A DNA stretch of 64,000 nucleotides from Streptomyces genisteinicus (GCF_014489615.1 NZ_CP060825.1:1901501-1965500); one strand, 5' to 3'; shown: positions 32,190 to 41,101, counted from the stretch's first letter. The notes: a model not told the origin generated them from the sequence alone. Numbers and translations are program-made.

Positions 32190-33053
32190 ATGGGGATCAC
32201 GGTTCACGAGCTGACGTACTACCCGGTGAAGGGCTGTGCCGGGACCTCGGTGGAGACGTCGCGGGTGGTGGGGACGGGGCTGGAGCACGACCGGGTGTTC
32301 ATGGTCGTGGACGCCGTCGACGGGTCGTTCCGCAGTCAGCGCGCGATGCCCGCGATGGCCGCCGTCCGCCCGGCGGTCCGGGACGGCGGGCGGGAGCTCC
32401 GGCTGGACGCCGACGGGGCCGGGGAGCTGGTCCTGGAGGTGGATCCCGCAGGGAAGCGGATTCCGGTGTCGCTGTTCGGCACCCCGGTGGGCGACGCCGT
32501 CGACCAGGGCGAGGCGGCCGCCGACTGGTTCTCCGAGGTGCTCGGGGCGCCGTCCCGTCTGGTGCGGGTGCGGGACGGGTTCGACCGGGCCGGCTGGGGC
32601 GAGACGCCCGGCAGGGCCGCCTTCGCGGACGCGCACGCCCTGCTGGTCGTGTCCCTCGCCTCGCTCGACGGGCTGAACGCGCGGATCGAGGAGGCCGGCG
32701 GCACCGGTGTCCCGATGAACCGTTTCCGGCCCAACATCGTGCTGGACGGCTGCGGCGCCCCGCACGACGAGGACCTGATGCGCCGGATCAGCGCCGGGGA
32801 CGTCGAACTGGCCCACTCCGTCCGGGCGATGCGCTGCGCCGTGCCGATGGTCGACCAGGCCACCGGGCTGCGCGCCGGGCCCGAGCCGGTGCGGACGCTG
32901 GCTGCCTACCGGCGGGAGCCCGTGTACGACAACAAGGTCAGCTTCGGTCTGAAGGCGGCCGTGCTCCGCGAGGGCGTGCTGTCCGTCGGGGACGCGGTGG
33001 AGGCCGAGTGGTACGCGAACGGGGCGCCCGATCCCGGGCGCCCCGCCTCCTGA
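32190..33053 (+). CDS. MOSC domain-containing protein
   Basis: A 287-residue protein with an N-terminal MOSC beta-barrel domain (begins VHELTYYPVKGCAGTSVE) and a C-terminal MOSC domain that includes RFRPNIVLDGC and the DNKVSFGLKA end. Relatives (YcbX, mARC) reduce N-hydroxylated compounds with molybdenum cofactor; the Cys in the NIVLDGC stretch would be the molybdenum ligand candidate. It may therefore detoxify N-hydroxylated bases or similar. A TACGAT hexamer just upstream suggests a short leader. Confidence 0.85.
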   Translation: MGITVHELTYYPVKGCAGTSVETSRVVGTGLEHDRVFMVVDAVDGSFRSQRAMPAMAAVRPAVRDGGRELRLDADGAGELVLEVDPAGKRIPVSLFGTPVGDAVDQGEAAADWFSEVLGAPSRLVRVRDGFDRAGWGETPGRAAFADAHALLVVSLASLDGLNARIEEAGGTGVPMNRFRPNIVLDGCGAPHDEDLMRRISAGDVELAHSVRAMRCAVPMVDQATGLRAGPEPVRTLAAYRREPVYDNKVSFGLKAAVLREGVLSVGDAVEAEWYANGAPDPGRPAS

Positions 33054-33068
33054 GGAGGACGTGACCGG

Positions 33069-33344
33069 TCAGCGGCCGTAGCGGATCAGGGCCCTGACCA
33101 TCCGGCAGGTGGTGTCGGACGGGGCGTGCAGGCCGATGCGCTCGGCGGTCGCCCGTATCCGGCGGTTGTCGGCGGTCGCGGGGTGGTAGACGCCCGAGTC
33201 GAGCAGGGCGATCGTGAGCCGCATGGCCTTCAGACGGCGGTTGTGGGAGACGTACCACTCGCGCGGCTGTCCGGCGGGGAGCGGCTTCTTCACTGCGGTC
33301 GGCGTGGGGAACAGGGGCTCTGTCGTGAGTGTGGCAACGGCCAT
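33069..33344 (-). CDS. Small conserved hypothetical protein
   Basis: A 91-residue basic protein without signal or membrane segment. The C-terminal half is a predicted helical region with NRRLKAMRLTIALLDSGVY and ERIGLHAPSDTTCRMVRALI. I do not recognise the family. ATG 33344 is chosen because AGGAGG lies 6 bases upstream; the frame is open 57 codons further without that support. It converges on the MOSC gene with 15 bases between stops. Confidence 0.65.
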   Translation of the reverse strand: MAVATLTTEPLFPTPTAVKKPLPAGQPREWYVSHNRRLKAMRLTIALLDSGVYHPATADNRRIRATAERIGLHAPSDTTCRMVRALIRYGR

Positions 33345-33465
33345 CGGCAACCTCCTGGCGCGGTGGCGGGACCATCCCGAACTACTGTCCATTCTACCGC
33401 CGGCCACTGACAATCGGCCCTGGCCAGACGGTGTTTGAGCAGCTTCCGGACGGTACCGTGGCCCC

Positions 33466-33828
33466 ATGGAGATCTGGATCAATCCCGCCTGTTCCAAGTG
33501 CCGCAGCGCGCTCACCGTCCTCGACGCGGAGGGCGCCGACTACACCGTGCGGCGCTACCTGGAGGACGTGCCGGACGAGAAGGAGATCCAGGAGGTGCTG
33601 GAGCGCCTCGGCCTGGAGCCCTGGGACATCACCCGCACCCAGGAGGCGGCGGCGAAGGAGCTCGGCCTGAGGGAGTGGGCGCGGGACGCCGCGTCGCGGC
33701 CCCGCTGGATCGCCGCGCTGGCCGCGCACCCGAAGCTGATCCAGCGGCCGATCATCACCGCCGACGACGGCTCCGCGGTGGTCGCCCGCTCGGAGGAGGC
33801 GGTGCGCGACGCCCTCGGGCGCGCCTGA
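33466..33828 (+). CDS. ArsC/Spx-family protein
   Basis: A 120-residue thioredoxin-fold protein of the ArsC/Spx/MgsR group. The redox motif CSKC (Cys9-Cys12) follows WINPA at the N-terminus, and the conserved RPIITADDG cis-Pro region is near residue 94. It may be an arsenate reductase-like oxidoreductase; no arsenic genes are nearby. It is encoded just ahead of the repeat protein at 33902, 73 bases apart, same direction. Confidence 0.82.
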   Translation: MEIWINPACSKCRSALTVLDAEGADYTVRRYLEDVPDEKEIQEVLERLGLEPWDITRTQEAAAKELGLREWARDAASRPRWIAALAAHPKLIQRPIITADDGSAVVARSEEAVRDALGRA

Positions 33829-33901
33829 CCCCACCGGCGGGGCGAGGGGGCACGCCCCGGACGGCAGGGGCGGCCTGAACAGGACGGAGCGGGGGGACGG
33901 A

Positions 33902-35290
33902 ATGGAGATCGACGCGACGGCGGCGGCGCTGGCGGGCAACCCGGCGGCACCGGCCGGGGTGCTGCTGCGGCTGCTGGGTGTGGGCGGTTACGAGGTCGTG
34001 GAGCGCCTGCGGTGGCGCACGACGATGCCGGACGAGGTCGCCGTGGCGATGGCCCGGCACCCCGACCGCCGGGTGCGGCACGCGCTCGCCGAGAGCTGGA
34101 CCGCCGCGCCCGAGCACCGGGCGCTGCTCCTCGACGGTCCGCCGTCCGACGCCATGGTGCTCGCGGGCGGGGCCGTCCCCTACCGTGCCGAGGTGGCGCC
34201 GCTGCCCGACTGGGCGTACGAGCGGCTGCTGGCCCACGAACGCGGCATGGTGCGGTACGAGGCCGTCAACGCGCCCACCGTGCCGGCCCATGTCCTCGTA
34301 CCGCTCGCCGCGCACGAGGACCCGCTGTTCCGGCTGGCGGCCTGCCGGCGGGTCTGGCACGAGCTGGACGACGGCGTCCGGCGGGCCCTGCTGGACGACG
34401 GGGACCACGCGGTCCGCACGGCCGCCGCGCTGCACGTCATGGCGGAGGACGAGGAGCGGACCGCCGTGCTCGCCGGGGAACTGGCCGACGACTGGCGGCT
34501 GGCGGAGGTGCTGGAGCGCGGCCGGCTCTCGCGGGCGCTCGCCGAGGAGCTGCTGGACCGCGGCGAACGGCTGTGGGCGCTCGCCCTCAACCCCACCTTC
34601 CCCGACGACCTCGCGGCGCGGCTGGCCGCGCACGAGGACCCGCGGGTCCGTCTGTCGGTGTCGGCGCGGCCGGGTCTCACCGACGAACAGCGCGCGGCCG
34701 TCGCGTGGACGGTCGCGCCCGAGGACCGGCTCGACACCCTGTGGTGGGTGTGGCGCTCCCGGCACGACCCGGACGTGCTGCGCCGCTGCGCCGCGTCGGC
34801 GCACCCCTGGCTGCGCCGCAGTGCCGCGGTGTGCGCGGAACTGCCCGCGGACGCCGTCGGACTGCTGGCGCGGGACGACGACTTCGCGGTGCGGCTGCTG
34901 CTGGCCGAGCGGCATCCCGGGGCGCCGCCCGAGCTGCTGCTCGACCTGTACCTCCACGAGCACGGGACCCACCGGGCCGTCTTCGCGCTCACGTCCCGCC
35001 CGCGGTTCCCCGCACGGGGGCTGGCGGCACGGTTCGCCGACGCGGGCGACCCGCAGGCCCGCGCCCTGGCCGTACGCGATCCCGACGCGCCGCCCGCGCT
35101 GCTGGACCGGCTGAGCCGCGACCCCGACGGCCGGGTCGCCGGGCCCGCGACGGGGGACCCCCGGCTGCCGCTGCCCCGGCTGCTGGAGCTCCTCGACGAT
35201 CCGCGGCTCGGGATGTTCGCGGCGTACAACCCGGCGCTCCCGGTGGCCCGGATGCACGCGCTGCTGGACCGCGCGGGTGTGCCGCGCTGA
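33902..35290 (+). CDS. Leucine-rich-variant/HEAT-like repeat protein
   Basis: A 462-residue soluble protein built of roughly 20-25-residue helical pairs with a recurring pattern such as LAAHEDPRVRLSVS, LAAHEDPLFRLAAC and ARHPDRRVRHALAE, typical of LRV/HEAT solenoids. No catalytic motif is visible, so it is probably a protein-binding scaffold. GGGGGGACGGA lies right before the ATG. It may be co-transcribed with the ArsC-like gene. Confidence 0.78.
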   Translation: MEIDATAAALAGNPAAPAGVLLRLLGVGGYEVVERLRWRTTMPDEVAVAMARHPDRRVRHALAESWTAAPEHRALLLDGPPSDAMVLAGGAVPYRAEVAPLPDWAYERLLAHERGMVRYEAVNAPTVPAHVLVPLAAHEDPLFRLAACRRVWHELDDGVRRALLDDGDHAVRTAAALHVMAEDEERTAVLAGELADDWRLAEVLERGRLSRALAEELLDRGERLWALALNPTFPDDLAARLAAHEDPRVRLSVSARPGLTDEQRAAVAWTVAPEDRLDTLWWVWRSRHDPDVLRRCAASAHPWLRRSAAVCAELPADAVGLLARDDDFAVRLLLAERHPGAPPELLLDLYLHEHGTHRAVFALTSRPRFPARGLAARFADAGDPQARALAVRDPDAPPALLDRLSRDPDGRVAGPATGDPRLPLPRLLELLDDPRLGMFAAYNPALPVARMHALLDRAGVPR

Positions 35291-35382
35291 CGGCGGTGCC
35301 CGCGCGGCCGGGGAGGGAGGCGGGCTGGGCGAACGGGCGCGGCGCCGCGCAGGGCGGGCGGGCAGGGCGCCGCGCAGCCGGG

Positions 35383-35922
35383 TCAGCGTTCGTCCGTGCC
35401 GGCGACCTTGCCGGTGGCGAGGGCGATGCGGTTCCAGGTGTTGATGGTGAGCACCAGGGCCAGCAGCTGGGCCAGTTCGCCGTCGTCGAAGTGGGCGGAG
35501 GCCCGGCGGTAGACCTCGTCCGGGACGCCGGCGTCGGCGACCAGGGTCACCGCCTCGGTGAGGGCGAGGGCGGCCTGTTCCTTCTCGGTGAAGAAGTGCC
35601 GGGCCTCGCGCCAGACGCCCACCATGTGCATCCGCTCGTCGGACTCCCCCGCCTTCCGCGCGTCGGTGGTGTGCATGTGGAGGCAGTACGCGCAGTGGTT
35701 GAGCTGGGAGGCGCGGATCTGGACCAGCTCCACCAGGGCCGGGTCGAGGCCCGCGCGGGCGGCGCTGTCGAGGCCGATGACGGCCCGGAAGACCTTCGGC
35801 GCGGTCCTGGCAAGGTCGAGCCTGGCGGCCGCCGGGGCTGCGGCGGAGGGCGTGGCGGCGCCGGCGGTGAGGGGGGAGCTGGTGGCGTCGTTGCTGGTCA
35901 CGGCTGCTTCGTTCGTCGTCAT
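35383..35922 (-). CDS. Carboxymuconolactone decarboxylase/AhpD-family protein
   Basis: A 179-residue protein whose core carries the redox motif CAYC (Cys77 and Cys80) in NHCAYCLHMHTTDARKAGES, typical of AhpD-like peroxidase partners. The first 35 residues are a low-complexity Ala/Thr/Ser tail. ATG 35922 is chosen; ATG 35928 two codons upstream is equally possible. It is divergent from the MocR regulator gene, with only 47 bases between the starts, which suggests that the regulator controls it. Confidence 0.85.
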   Translation of the reverse strand: MTTNEAAVTSNDATSSPLTAGAATPSAAAPAAARLDLARTAPKVFRAVIGLDSAARAGLDPALVELVQIRASQLNHCAYCLHMHTTDARKAGESDERMHMVGVWREARHFFTEKEQAALALTEAVTLVADAGVPDEVYRRASAHFDDGELAQLLALVLTINTWNRIALATGKVAGTDER

Positions 35923-35960
35923 GACCATGAATCTACGGGGCAGGGCGACCGGTTGTAGGG

Positions 35961-35974
35961 TGCATTTCCATGCA
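35961..35974. promoter_or_regulatory. Inverted repeat in the AhpD/MocR divergent gap
   Basis: TGCAT (35961-35965) and ATGCA (35970-35974) flank TTCC; the right arm covers the MocR start codon. A preceding TTGTAGGG gives further asymmetry. The site is where an autoregulating MocR protein could bind. Confidence 0.45.
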
Positions 35975-37373
35975 GGAATCATGGGTCGATTTCGCGGAGC
36001 GGCTCGGTGCCGATCTGCACCTGGAGCTGGCCGGGACGGGCGGTCGGCGGGCGGCCCTGATGCGGGCGCTGCGTGAGGCGATCGAGAGCGGGCGGCTCGC
36101 GCCGGGCACCCGTCTGCCGCCGTACCGGTCCCTCGCCGCCGACCTCTCGGTGGCGCGCAACACGGTCGCCGACGCCTACGCGGAGCTGGTCGCCGAAGGG
36201 CGGCTGACCGCCCGCCAGGGATCGGGGACCCGGGTCGCCGAACGGGTCGCGCCGCTGCCGTCCCGTACCCGGACGCCGGCGCCCGCACCGCCCCGGCGTC
36301 CGGTCCACGACCTGGTGCAGGGGCGGCCCGATCCGTCCGCCTTCCCGAGGAGCGCGTGGCTGGCGTCGGCGCGCCGGGCGCTCGCCGCGGCGCCGCACGA
36401 CGCCTTCGGGCCCGGCGACCCGCAGGGCCGCCCGGAACTGCGGCAGGCGCTGGCGGGGTACCTGGCCCGGGTCCGCGGGGTCCGGACGTCACCGGAGCGC
36501 ATCGTGGTCTGCTCGGGCACCGCCCACGCGCTGCGGCTGCTCTCCGCCGTGCTGGGCGGACCCTGGGCGGTCGAGGCGTACGGACTCCCCTTCCACCGGG
36601 GGCTCCTGGCGGACGCCGGGGTGCGCACGGTGCCGCTGGACGTCGACGGCGAGGGCGCGGACACCTCCGGCCTGGGCGGCGAGCGGGCCGCGCTGCTCAC
36701 CCCCGCCCACCAGTTCCCCACGGGCGGCCCGCTGCTCCCGGAGCGCCGGACGGCCGCGGTGGCGTGGGCCGGGGCCACGGACGGTGTGGTGGTGGAGGAC
36801 GACTACGACGGGGAGTTCCGCTACGACCGCCGGCCGGTGGGCGCGGTGCAGGGGCTGGCCCCCGAACACGTGGTGTACACGGGCTCGGTGAGCAAGAGCC
36901 TGTCGCCGGGACTGCGCATCGGCTGGATGGCGCTGCCCGCGCGGCTGGTGCCCGCGGTGGTGGCGGCGAAGGGCGAACGGGAGCCGTACGCGGGTGCCGT
37001 GGAGCAGCTGACCCTCGCGGACTTCCTGGCCTGCGGGGCGTACGACCGGCATGTCCGCCGGATGCGGCAGCGGCACCGTCGCCGGCGGGACCTCCTGGTG
37101 TCGCTGCTGGCCGAACGCGCGCCGCAGGTACGGGTGTCGGGCATCGCGGCCGGCCTGCACGCCGTGCTGGACCTGCCGGAGGGCGGCGAACGGTCGGTGG
37201 TGAAGGCGGCGGCGTGGCAGGGCCTCGCGGTGGAGGGGCTCTCGGACTACCGGCACCCGCGGTGGCGGGGCCCGGTCCGGGAGGGGCTGGTCGTCGGATA
37301 CGCGACGCCCCCGGAGCATCTGTACGCGGGAGCGCTGGACCTGCTGTGCCGGGCGCTGCCGCCGGCGGAGTGA
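35970..37373 (+). CDS. MocR/PdxR-type regulator (GntR HTH fused to aminotransferase fold)
   Basis: A 467-residue protein: GntR winged helix at residues about 20-85 (LPPYRSLAADLSVARNTVAD), a linker, and a fold-type I PLP-dependent aminotransferase domain from about 110 with DDYDGEFRYD and the PLP-Lys in GSVSKSLSPGLRIG. Such proteins usually regulate pyridoxal or amine genes, using PLP as sensor. Here the divergent neighbour is an AhpD-like gene. ATG overlaps the inverted repeat; no Shine-Dalgarno is obvious, so the start may be leaderless. Confidence 0.88.
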   Translation: MQESWVDFAERLGADLHLELAGTGGRRAALMRALREAIESGRLAPGTRLPPYRSLAADLSVARNTVADAYAELVAEGRLTARQGSGTRVAERVAPLPSRTRTPAPAPPRRPVHDLVQGRPDPSAFPRSAWLASARRALAAAPHDAFGPGDPQGRPELRQALAGYLARVRGVRTSPERIVVCSGTAHALRLLSAVLGGPWAVEAYGLPFHRGLLADAGVRTVPLDVDGEGADTSGLGGERAALLTPAHQFPTGGPLLPERRTAAVAWAGATDGVVVEDDYDGEFRYDRRPVGAVQGLAPEHVVYTGSVSKSLSPGLRIGWMALPARLVPAVVAAKGEREPYAGAVEQLTLADFLACGAYDRHVRRMRQRHRRRRDLLVSLLAERAPQVRVSGIAAGLHAVLDLPEGGERSVVKAAAWQGLAVEGLSDYRHPRWRGPVREGLVVGYATPPEHLYAGALDLLCRALPPAE

Positions 37374-37455
37374 AGGGGTGTCTCCCGCGGGCGCCCTGCG
37401 CCTGCGGGCGGACGGGGCACGGGGGCGGAGCGGGGAGTGCCCGGCGCCCGTTGCC

Positions 37456-37473
37456 TTAAGGAAAGTTAAGGAA
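37456..37473 (+). promoter_or_regulatory. TTAAGGAA direct repeat ahead of the secreted-protein gene
   Basis: TTAAGGAA occurs at 37456-37463 and 37466-37473, ten bases apart (one helical turn), about 100 bases before the secreted-protein start. It is an A+T-rich island within a GC-rich region and is a candidate activator site or promoter element. The rest of 37374-37574 is unremarkable. Confidence 0.45.
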
Positions 37474-37574
37474 GTGGCGGCCGGTGCCGCTGAGCGGTTG
37501 CCCGCGGGGTCTCGTACACAAGGACACAAGGAACCCATCCGGCCGCTCTCCCGGCCGGGGACAGGAGCCCTCAC

Positions 37575-38249
37575 GTGTCACGCAGGAAGACCCTCAGCCG
37601 CAGGAAGAAGCTCGCCCTCCTCGCCGGTGCGGCGGCCCTGGCCGCCGGAACCGCGGTTGTCATGACCGGCACAAGCCAGGCCTCGGTCGCCTGCGACGGC
37701 CTCGCCCAGGCGGTGCGGAACAACGAGAACTTCATCGCCGGTCAGCGGGCGAACCCCGACGCCCAGTCGGCCGCCAGGATCGCCAACCGGGAGGCGGTGA
37801 TCGCCCAGATCCGGGTGCAGCAGGAGGCGGCGGGCTGCGACGCCGGGGCGGGCGGCGGCCAGGCCGCTCCCCCGGCACAGCCCCCGGCCGAGCCGGCTCC
37901 CCCCACCGGAGCGGGCGGGGCGGGCGGAGCGGGCGGGGAGCAGGGCGACGGGCAGGCCGGCGGGGATCAGGCCGGCGGCGGCCAGGGCGGCGGGGCGGCG
38001 GGCGAGGTGGTCTGCGCCGGGTCGACGGTGACGCTCTCGGGCGAGGGCGGCGCACCGGCCGCCTCCAGCGGCCAGTTCCCGGCGGGCACCCGGCTGCGGG
38101 TGACCAACCTCGACAACGGCAAGTCCACCACCGTCGAGGTGACGTCGGCCTCCGGGAGCTGCGCCCTGCTGAACAACGCGGCCTTCGAACAGGTCCGCGA
38201 GCCGGGCAAGTTCCTCATCCGCAACGCGCGCATCGAGCGCGTCGGCTGA
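37575..38249 (+). CDS. Secreted protein with Cys-bracketed N-terminus and RlpA-like C-terminus
   Basis: A 224-residue exported protein. Residues 1-38 are a signal peptide with a twin-basic start and the hydrophobic LALLAGAAALAAGTAVV. A short helical module lies between Cys40 and the Cys of AAGC (about 85), then a Gly/Ala/Gln-rich linker (88-140), then a C-terminal domain (145-224) with AGSTVTLSGEG, GQFPAGTRLRVTN and NGKSTTVEV, which resembles a double-psi beta-barrel of the RlpA type with two Cys. GTG start follows AGGAG. Function unknown; secreted DPBB proteins often act on peptidoglycan. Confidence 0.75.
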   Translation: MSRRKTLSRRKKLALLAGAAALAAGTAVVMTGTSQASVACDGLAQAVRNNENFIAGQRANPDAQSAARIANREAVIAQIRVQQEAAGCDAGAGGGQAAPPAQPPAEPAPPTGAGGAGGAGGEQGDGQAGGDQAGGGQGGGAAGEVVCAGSTVTLSGEGGAPAASSGQFPAGTRLRVTNLDNGKSTTVEVTSASGSCALLNNAAFEQVREPGKFLIRNARIERVG

Positions 38250-38365
38250 CCCCGGAGCACCGGGGCCCCGGGCGCGTCCACCGCCCCGGGCCCCGGCGCG
38301 CCGGCACGAGGGGCGGCCGGTGCGGGGGCCCGGTCCGCGCGCCGCCCGGGCGGCGCGCGGCCGTC

Positions 38366-39268
38366 TCAGGAACGCAGCCGCCGCTCGGCCTCCGCGAGGA
38401 TCTCCGTGATGCGCAGCCCGAACCGCACGTCGCACGGATGCGGCCGTCCGGTGCGTGCGGCGGCGGCCAGTTCGTCCACGGCCCGGCGGAAGGCGACGAC
38501 CGGGTCGCCCCAGCCGTCCGGCAGGACCGCGCTGCCGTGTTCCCCTCGCAGCACCAGTTCCACCCCCGCCGCCTTCGCGGGCGCGCCGAGCCCGAGGGTC
38601 AGGGTGCTCGACGCGCCCGTGGCGTGCCGCAGGACCAGATGCGTGGTGTCCTCGGGCCCGCGGGCGGCCGTCACCGCCGTCACGTCGCCGAGCACCGGCA
38701 GCAGCGCGGAGAGCGCGTGCGGGCCGACGTCCCACAGGCCGCCCTTCTCGCGCCGCCACGGGGAGGCCGCGAAGGGGCTGTCCGAGCCCGGCGCGTACAG
38801 CGAACCGAGCCACTGCGCGTGGGCCGTGAACCAGCCGCCGACCCCGGCCTGCGCCTCGACCCACTCCGCGGTCGGCGCCGCGAACCGCAGGGTGCAGAAG
38901 ACGACCGAGGCGACACCGGCCTCCTCGGCGGCACGGGCCGCGGCGCGGGCGTCGTCGACGGTGGTGGCCACCGGCTTGTCGAGCAGGAGGTGGCACCCCG
39001 CCGCCGCGGCCCGGACGGCGAGTTCCGCCTGGACGTCGGGCGGGACGCAGAAGGCGACGGCGTCGCTGGCGGCGAAGAGTTCGCCGAGCCCGTCCTCGCC
39101 GGTGTAGGCGGTGGTGCCGTGGGCGTCGGCGAGTTCGGCCGCCGCCTCGGAACGCCGGCCCCACACTCCGCCGAAGGCGACGTCCGGGTGTCCGGCGAGC
39201 GCGGGCGCGTGGGTCATGGCGGCCCAGGGTCCGGCCCCGACGAGGCCGATACGCAGGTGTCTGGTCAT
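38366..39268 (-). CDS. Gfo/Idh/MocA-family oxidoreductase
   Basis: A 300-residue NAD(P)-dependent oxidoreductase, with a Rossmann motif IGLVGAGPWA at residues 6-15, the family's DKPVATTVDDARAA stretch (about 97-110) and the catalytic-domain GLWDVGPHALS (His candidate). Usual length is 330-380, so it is slightly short. Sugar or inositol derivative substrates are typical; no sugar genes are adjacent. ATG 39268 has no strong ribosome site; the frame is open upstream without homology. It diverges from glnII across a 425-base gap. Confidence 0.82.
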   Translation of the reverse strand: MTRHLRIGLVGAGPWAAMTHAPALAGHPDVAFGGVWGRRSEAAAELADAHGTTAYTGEDGLGELFAASDAVAFCVPPDVQAELAVRAAAAGCHLLLDKPVATTVDDARAAARAAEEAGVASVVFCTLRFAAPTAEWVEAQAGVGGWFTAHAQWLGSLYAPGSDSPFAASPWRREKGGLWDVGPHALSALLPVLGDVTAVTAARGPEDTTHLVLRHATGASSTLTLGLGAPAKAAGVELVLRGEHGSAVLPDGWGDPVVAFRRAVDELAAAARTGRPHPCDVRFGLRITEILAEAERRLRS

Positions 39269-39602
39269 GCGCACCAGTGTGCACGCGCGCCGCCCGCCCG
39301 ACGGCACACCGCCCGGTGGGCCGTCGGGACGGCGGGACGGCGGAGGGGCCCGAGGTGCGTGCGGGCACCACGCCGCCCCGCACGCTCGCCCGCCGCGGGG
39401 CCCGCACACCGGCCCCGTCCGGCTGCACGCGCCCGGCCGCGGACCGGTGACCGGTGCGTTCAGCGCGGCCCGCAAGGTGCGGGCGGGGTGCGGGCACGGT
39501 CCGGGGACCTGTATACGACGGGGGCTCGTGTGCCCCGCGGGACCGCCGGACGGCACCGTGCCGCACGGCCGACACACCGGCCCGGACCGGTGTGTTTCGC
39601 AC
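39269..39602. other. Gene-free spacer before glnII promoter
   Basis: GC-rich sequence with small dyads such as GTGCGTGCGGGCACCAC and GACCGGTGACCGGT. No open frame with coding signal was recognised; the right edge merges into the glnII promoter. A minus-strand promoter for the oxidoreductase should lie near 39270-39310, but no clear hexamers were seen. Confidence 0.5.
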
Positions 39603-39629
39603 GTAACGTGGGGTTCACAAACGGGCAAC
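39603..39629 (+). promoter_or_regulatory. GlnR half-site array of the glnII promoter
   Basis: GTAAC (39603), TTCAC (39614) and GCAAC (39625) are spaced at exact 11-base intervals, matching the GlnR box found at glnII in Streptomyces. Located 65-91 bases before the glnII start. Confidence 0.72.
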
Positions 39630-39693
39630 GGCCGGGAAATCGCGCATTGCGAAGCTGCGCGGCATACCGCTGCACCCGCAAAGGATGAGACCC

Positions 39694-40728
39694 GTGAGCA
39701 TCAAGGCTGAGTACATCTGGATCGACGGCACCGAGCCGACCGCCAAGCTTCGCTCCAAGACGAAGATCCTCGCGGCCGGCACCTCCACGGCCCTCGCCGA
39801 CCTGCCCGTCTGGGGCTTCGACGGGTCCAGCACCAACCAGGCCGAGGGCCACGCGTCGGACCGCGTGCTCAAGCCGGTCTTCGTCTGCCCGGACCCGATC
39901 CGCGGCGGCGACAACGTCCTCGTGCTCAACGAGGTCCTCGACATCGACATGACCCCGCACTCCTCCAACACGCGGGCCGCGCTGGTCGAGGTCGAGGCGA
40001 AGTTCGGTTCGCAGGAGCCGATCTTCGGCATCGAGCAGGAGTACACCTTCTTCGACGGCGAGCGCCCCCTCGGCTTCCCGCAGGGCGGCTTCCCCGCCCC
40101 CCAGGGCGGCTACTACTGCGGCGTCGGCGTCGACGAGATCCACGGCCGCGACGTCGTCGAGGCGCACCTGGAGAACTGCCTGAAGGCGGGGCTCGGCATC
40201 TCCGGCATCAACGCCGAGGTCATGCCCGGTCAGTGGGAGTTCCAGGTCGGCCCGCTGGCTCCGCTGGAGGTCGCCGACCAGCTGTGGGTCGCCCGCTGGC
40301 TGCTCTACCGCACCGCCGAGGACTTCGGCGTCTCCGCCACCCTGGACCCGAAGCCGGTCAAGGGCGACTGGAACGGCGCGGGCGCGCACACCAACTTCTC
40401 CACCAAGGCGATGCGCGAGGGCTACGACGCGATCATCACCGCCTGCGAGTCCCTCGGCGAGGGCTCCAAGCCGCTGGACCACGTCAAGAACTACGGCGCC
40501 GGCATCGACGACCGTCTGACCGGCCTCCACGAGACCGCCCCGTGGAACGAGTACAGCTACGGCGTCTCCGACCGCGGCGCCTCGGTGCGCATCCCGTGGC
40601 AGGTCGAGAAGGACGGCAAGGGCTACATCGAGGACCGCCGTCCCAACGCCAACGTCGACCCGTACCTGGTGACCCGTCTGATCGTGGACACGTGCTGCAC
40701 GGCCCTGGAGAAGGCCGGCCAGGTCTGA
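39694..40728 (+). CDS. glnII: Glutamine synthetase type II
   Basis: A 344-residue eukaryote-type GSII, heat-labile and not adenylylated, common in Streptomyces beside GSI. Signatures: KAEYIWIDGTEP at the N-terminus, VWGFDGSSTNQAEG, the PQGGYYCGVG region and the ATP-grip stretch NGAGAHTNFSTKAMR. GTG 39694 is chosen for homology length and GGATGAG spacing; ATG 39685 is three codons upstream. Transcription is expected to be GlnR-dependent. Followed by a strong hairpin. Confidence 0.95.
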   Translation: MSIKAEYIWIDGTEPTAKLRSKTKILAAGTSTALADLPVWGFDGSSTNQAEGHASDRVLKPVFVCPDPIRGGDNVLVLNEVLDIDMTPHSSNTRAALVEVEAKFGSQEPIFGIEQEYTFFDGERPLGFPQGGFPAPQGGYYCGVGVDEIHGRDVVEAHLENCLKAGLGISGINAEVMPGQWEFQVGPLAPLEVADQLWVARWLLYRTAEDFGVSATLDPKPVKGDWNGAGAHTNFSTKAMREGYDAIITACESLGEGSKPLDHVKNYGAGIDDRLTGLHETAPWNEYSYGVSDRGASVRIPWQVEKDGKGYIEDRRPNANVDPYLVTRLIVDTCCTALEKAGQV

Positions 40729-40743
40729 GCCCGCACACTCCCT

Positions 40744-40780
40744 GAAGGGGGCGTCCGCCGACGAGGCGGGCGCCCCCTTC
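40744..40780. terminator. Hairpin after glnII
   Basis: Sixteen-base arms (40744-40759, 40765-40780) with one G-T wobble and a GACGA loop, ending in CCCCCTTC. Sixteen bases after the glnII stop. Confidence 0.85.
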
Positions 40781-40975
40781 GCCGTGTCCGTTCGCCGTGG
40801 CGGGCACGGCACGGGCACGGGCAGGCGGTCGGCGGGTTCCGGGTCCGGCGGCTGCCACGGTGTGTGGCCGAACAGGCTTCTGCGGGTGGCCGAATGCCGA
40901 CTGTGAAGGGAGGATCACATCCCGATGTGCGGGACGGGTCTGCTGCGAACGCGGGGCGTCTGCTTCAATGAGGCC

Positions 40976-41101
40976 ATGGTCAGGACAGAGGAACAGCACA
41001 CGGCGGCGGGGCGCACCGACCTCGAGCCGTTCTGGCCTTCCCGTCAGCACCATGACTTCGACCGGGTGTGTTGCCGCGCGGTGAACGCGCAGGCCCTCTA
41101 A
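40976..41101 (+). CDS. Candidate 41-residue small protein or leader ORF
   Basis: ATG 40976 to TAA 41101, beginning MVRTEEQHTAAGRTDLEP and ending with HHDFDRVCCRAVNAQAL. Codon third positions are almost all G/C, as in Streptomyces genes, and the reading frame lies alone in the gap between glnII and the winged-helix gene with GAGG 5 bases upstream. A CACATC-CC-GATGTG dyad lies at 40916-40929 in the same leader. The Cys pair and His pair recall short regulatory peptides but the family is not recognised. Could also be a non-coding leader. Confidence 0.5.
   Translation: MVRTEEQHTAAGRTDLEPFWPSRQHHDFDRVCCRAVNAQAL

Noticed and set aside
33069..33515. Longer 148-residue version of the small gene at 33069
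   Set aside because: The AGGAGG site supports the start at 33344, and the upstream part lacks protein-like composition.
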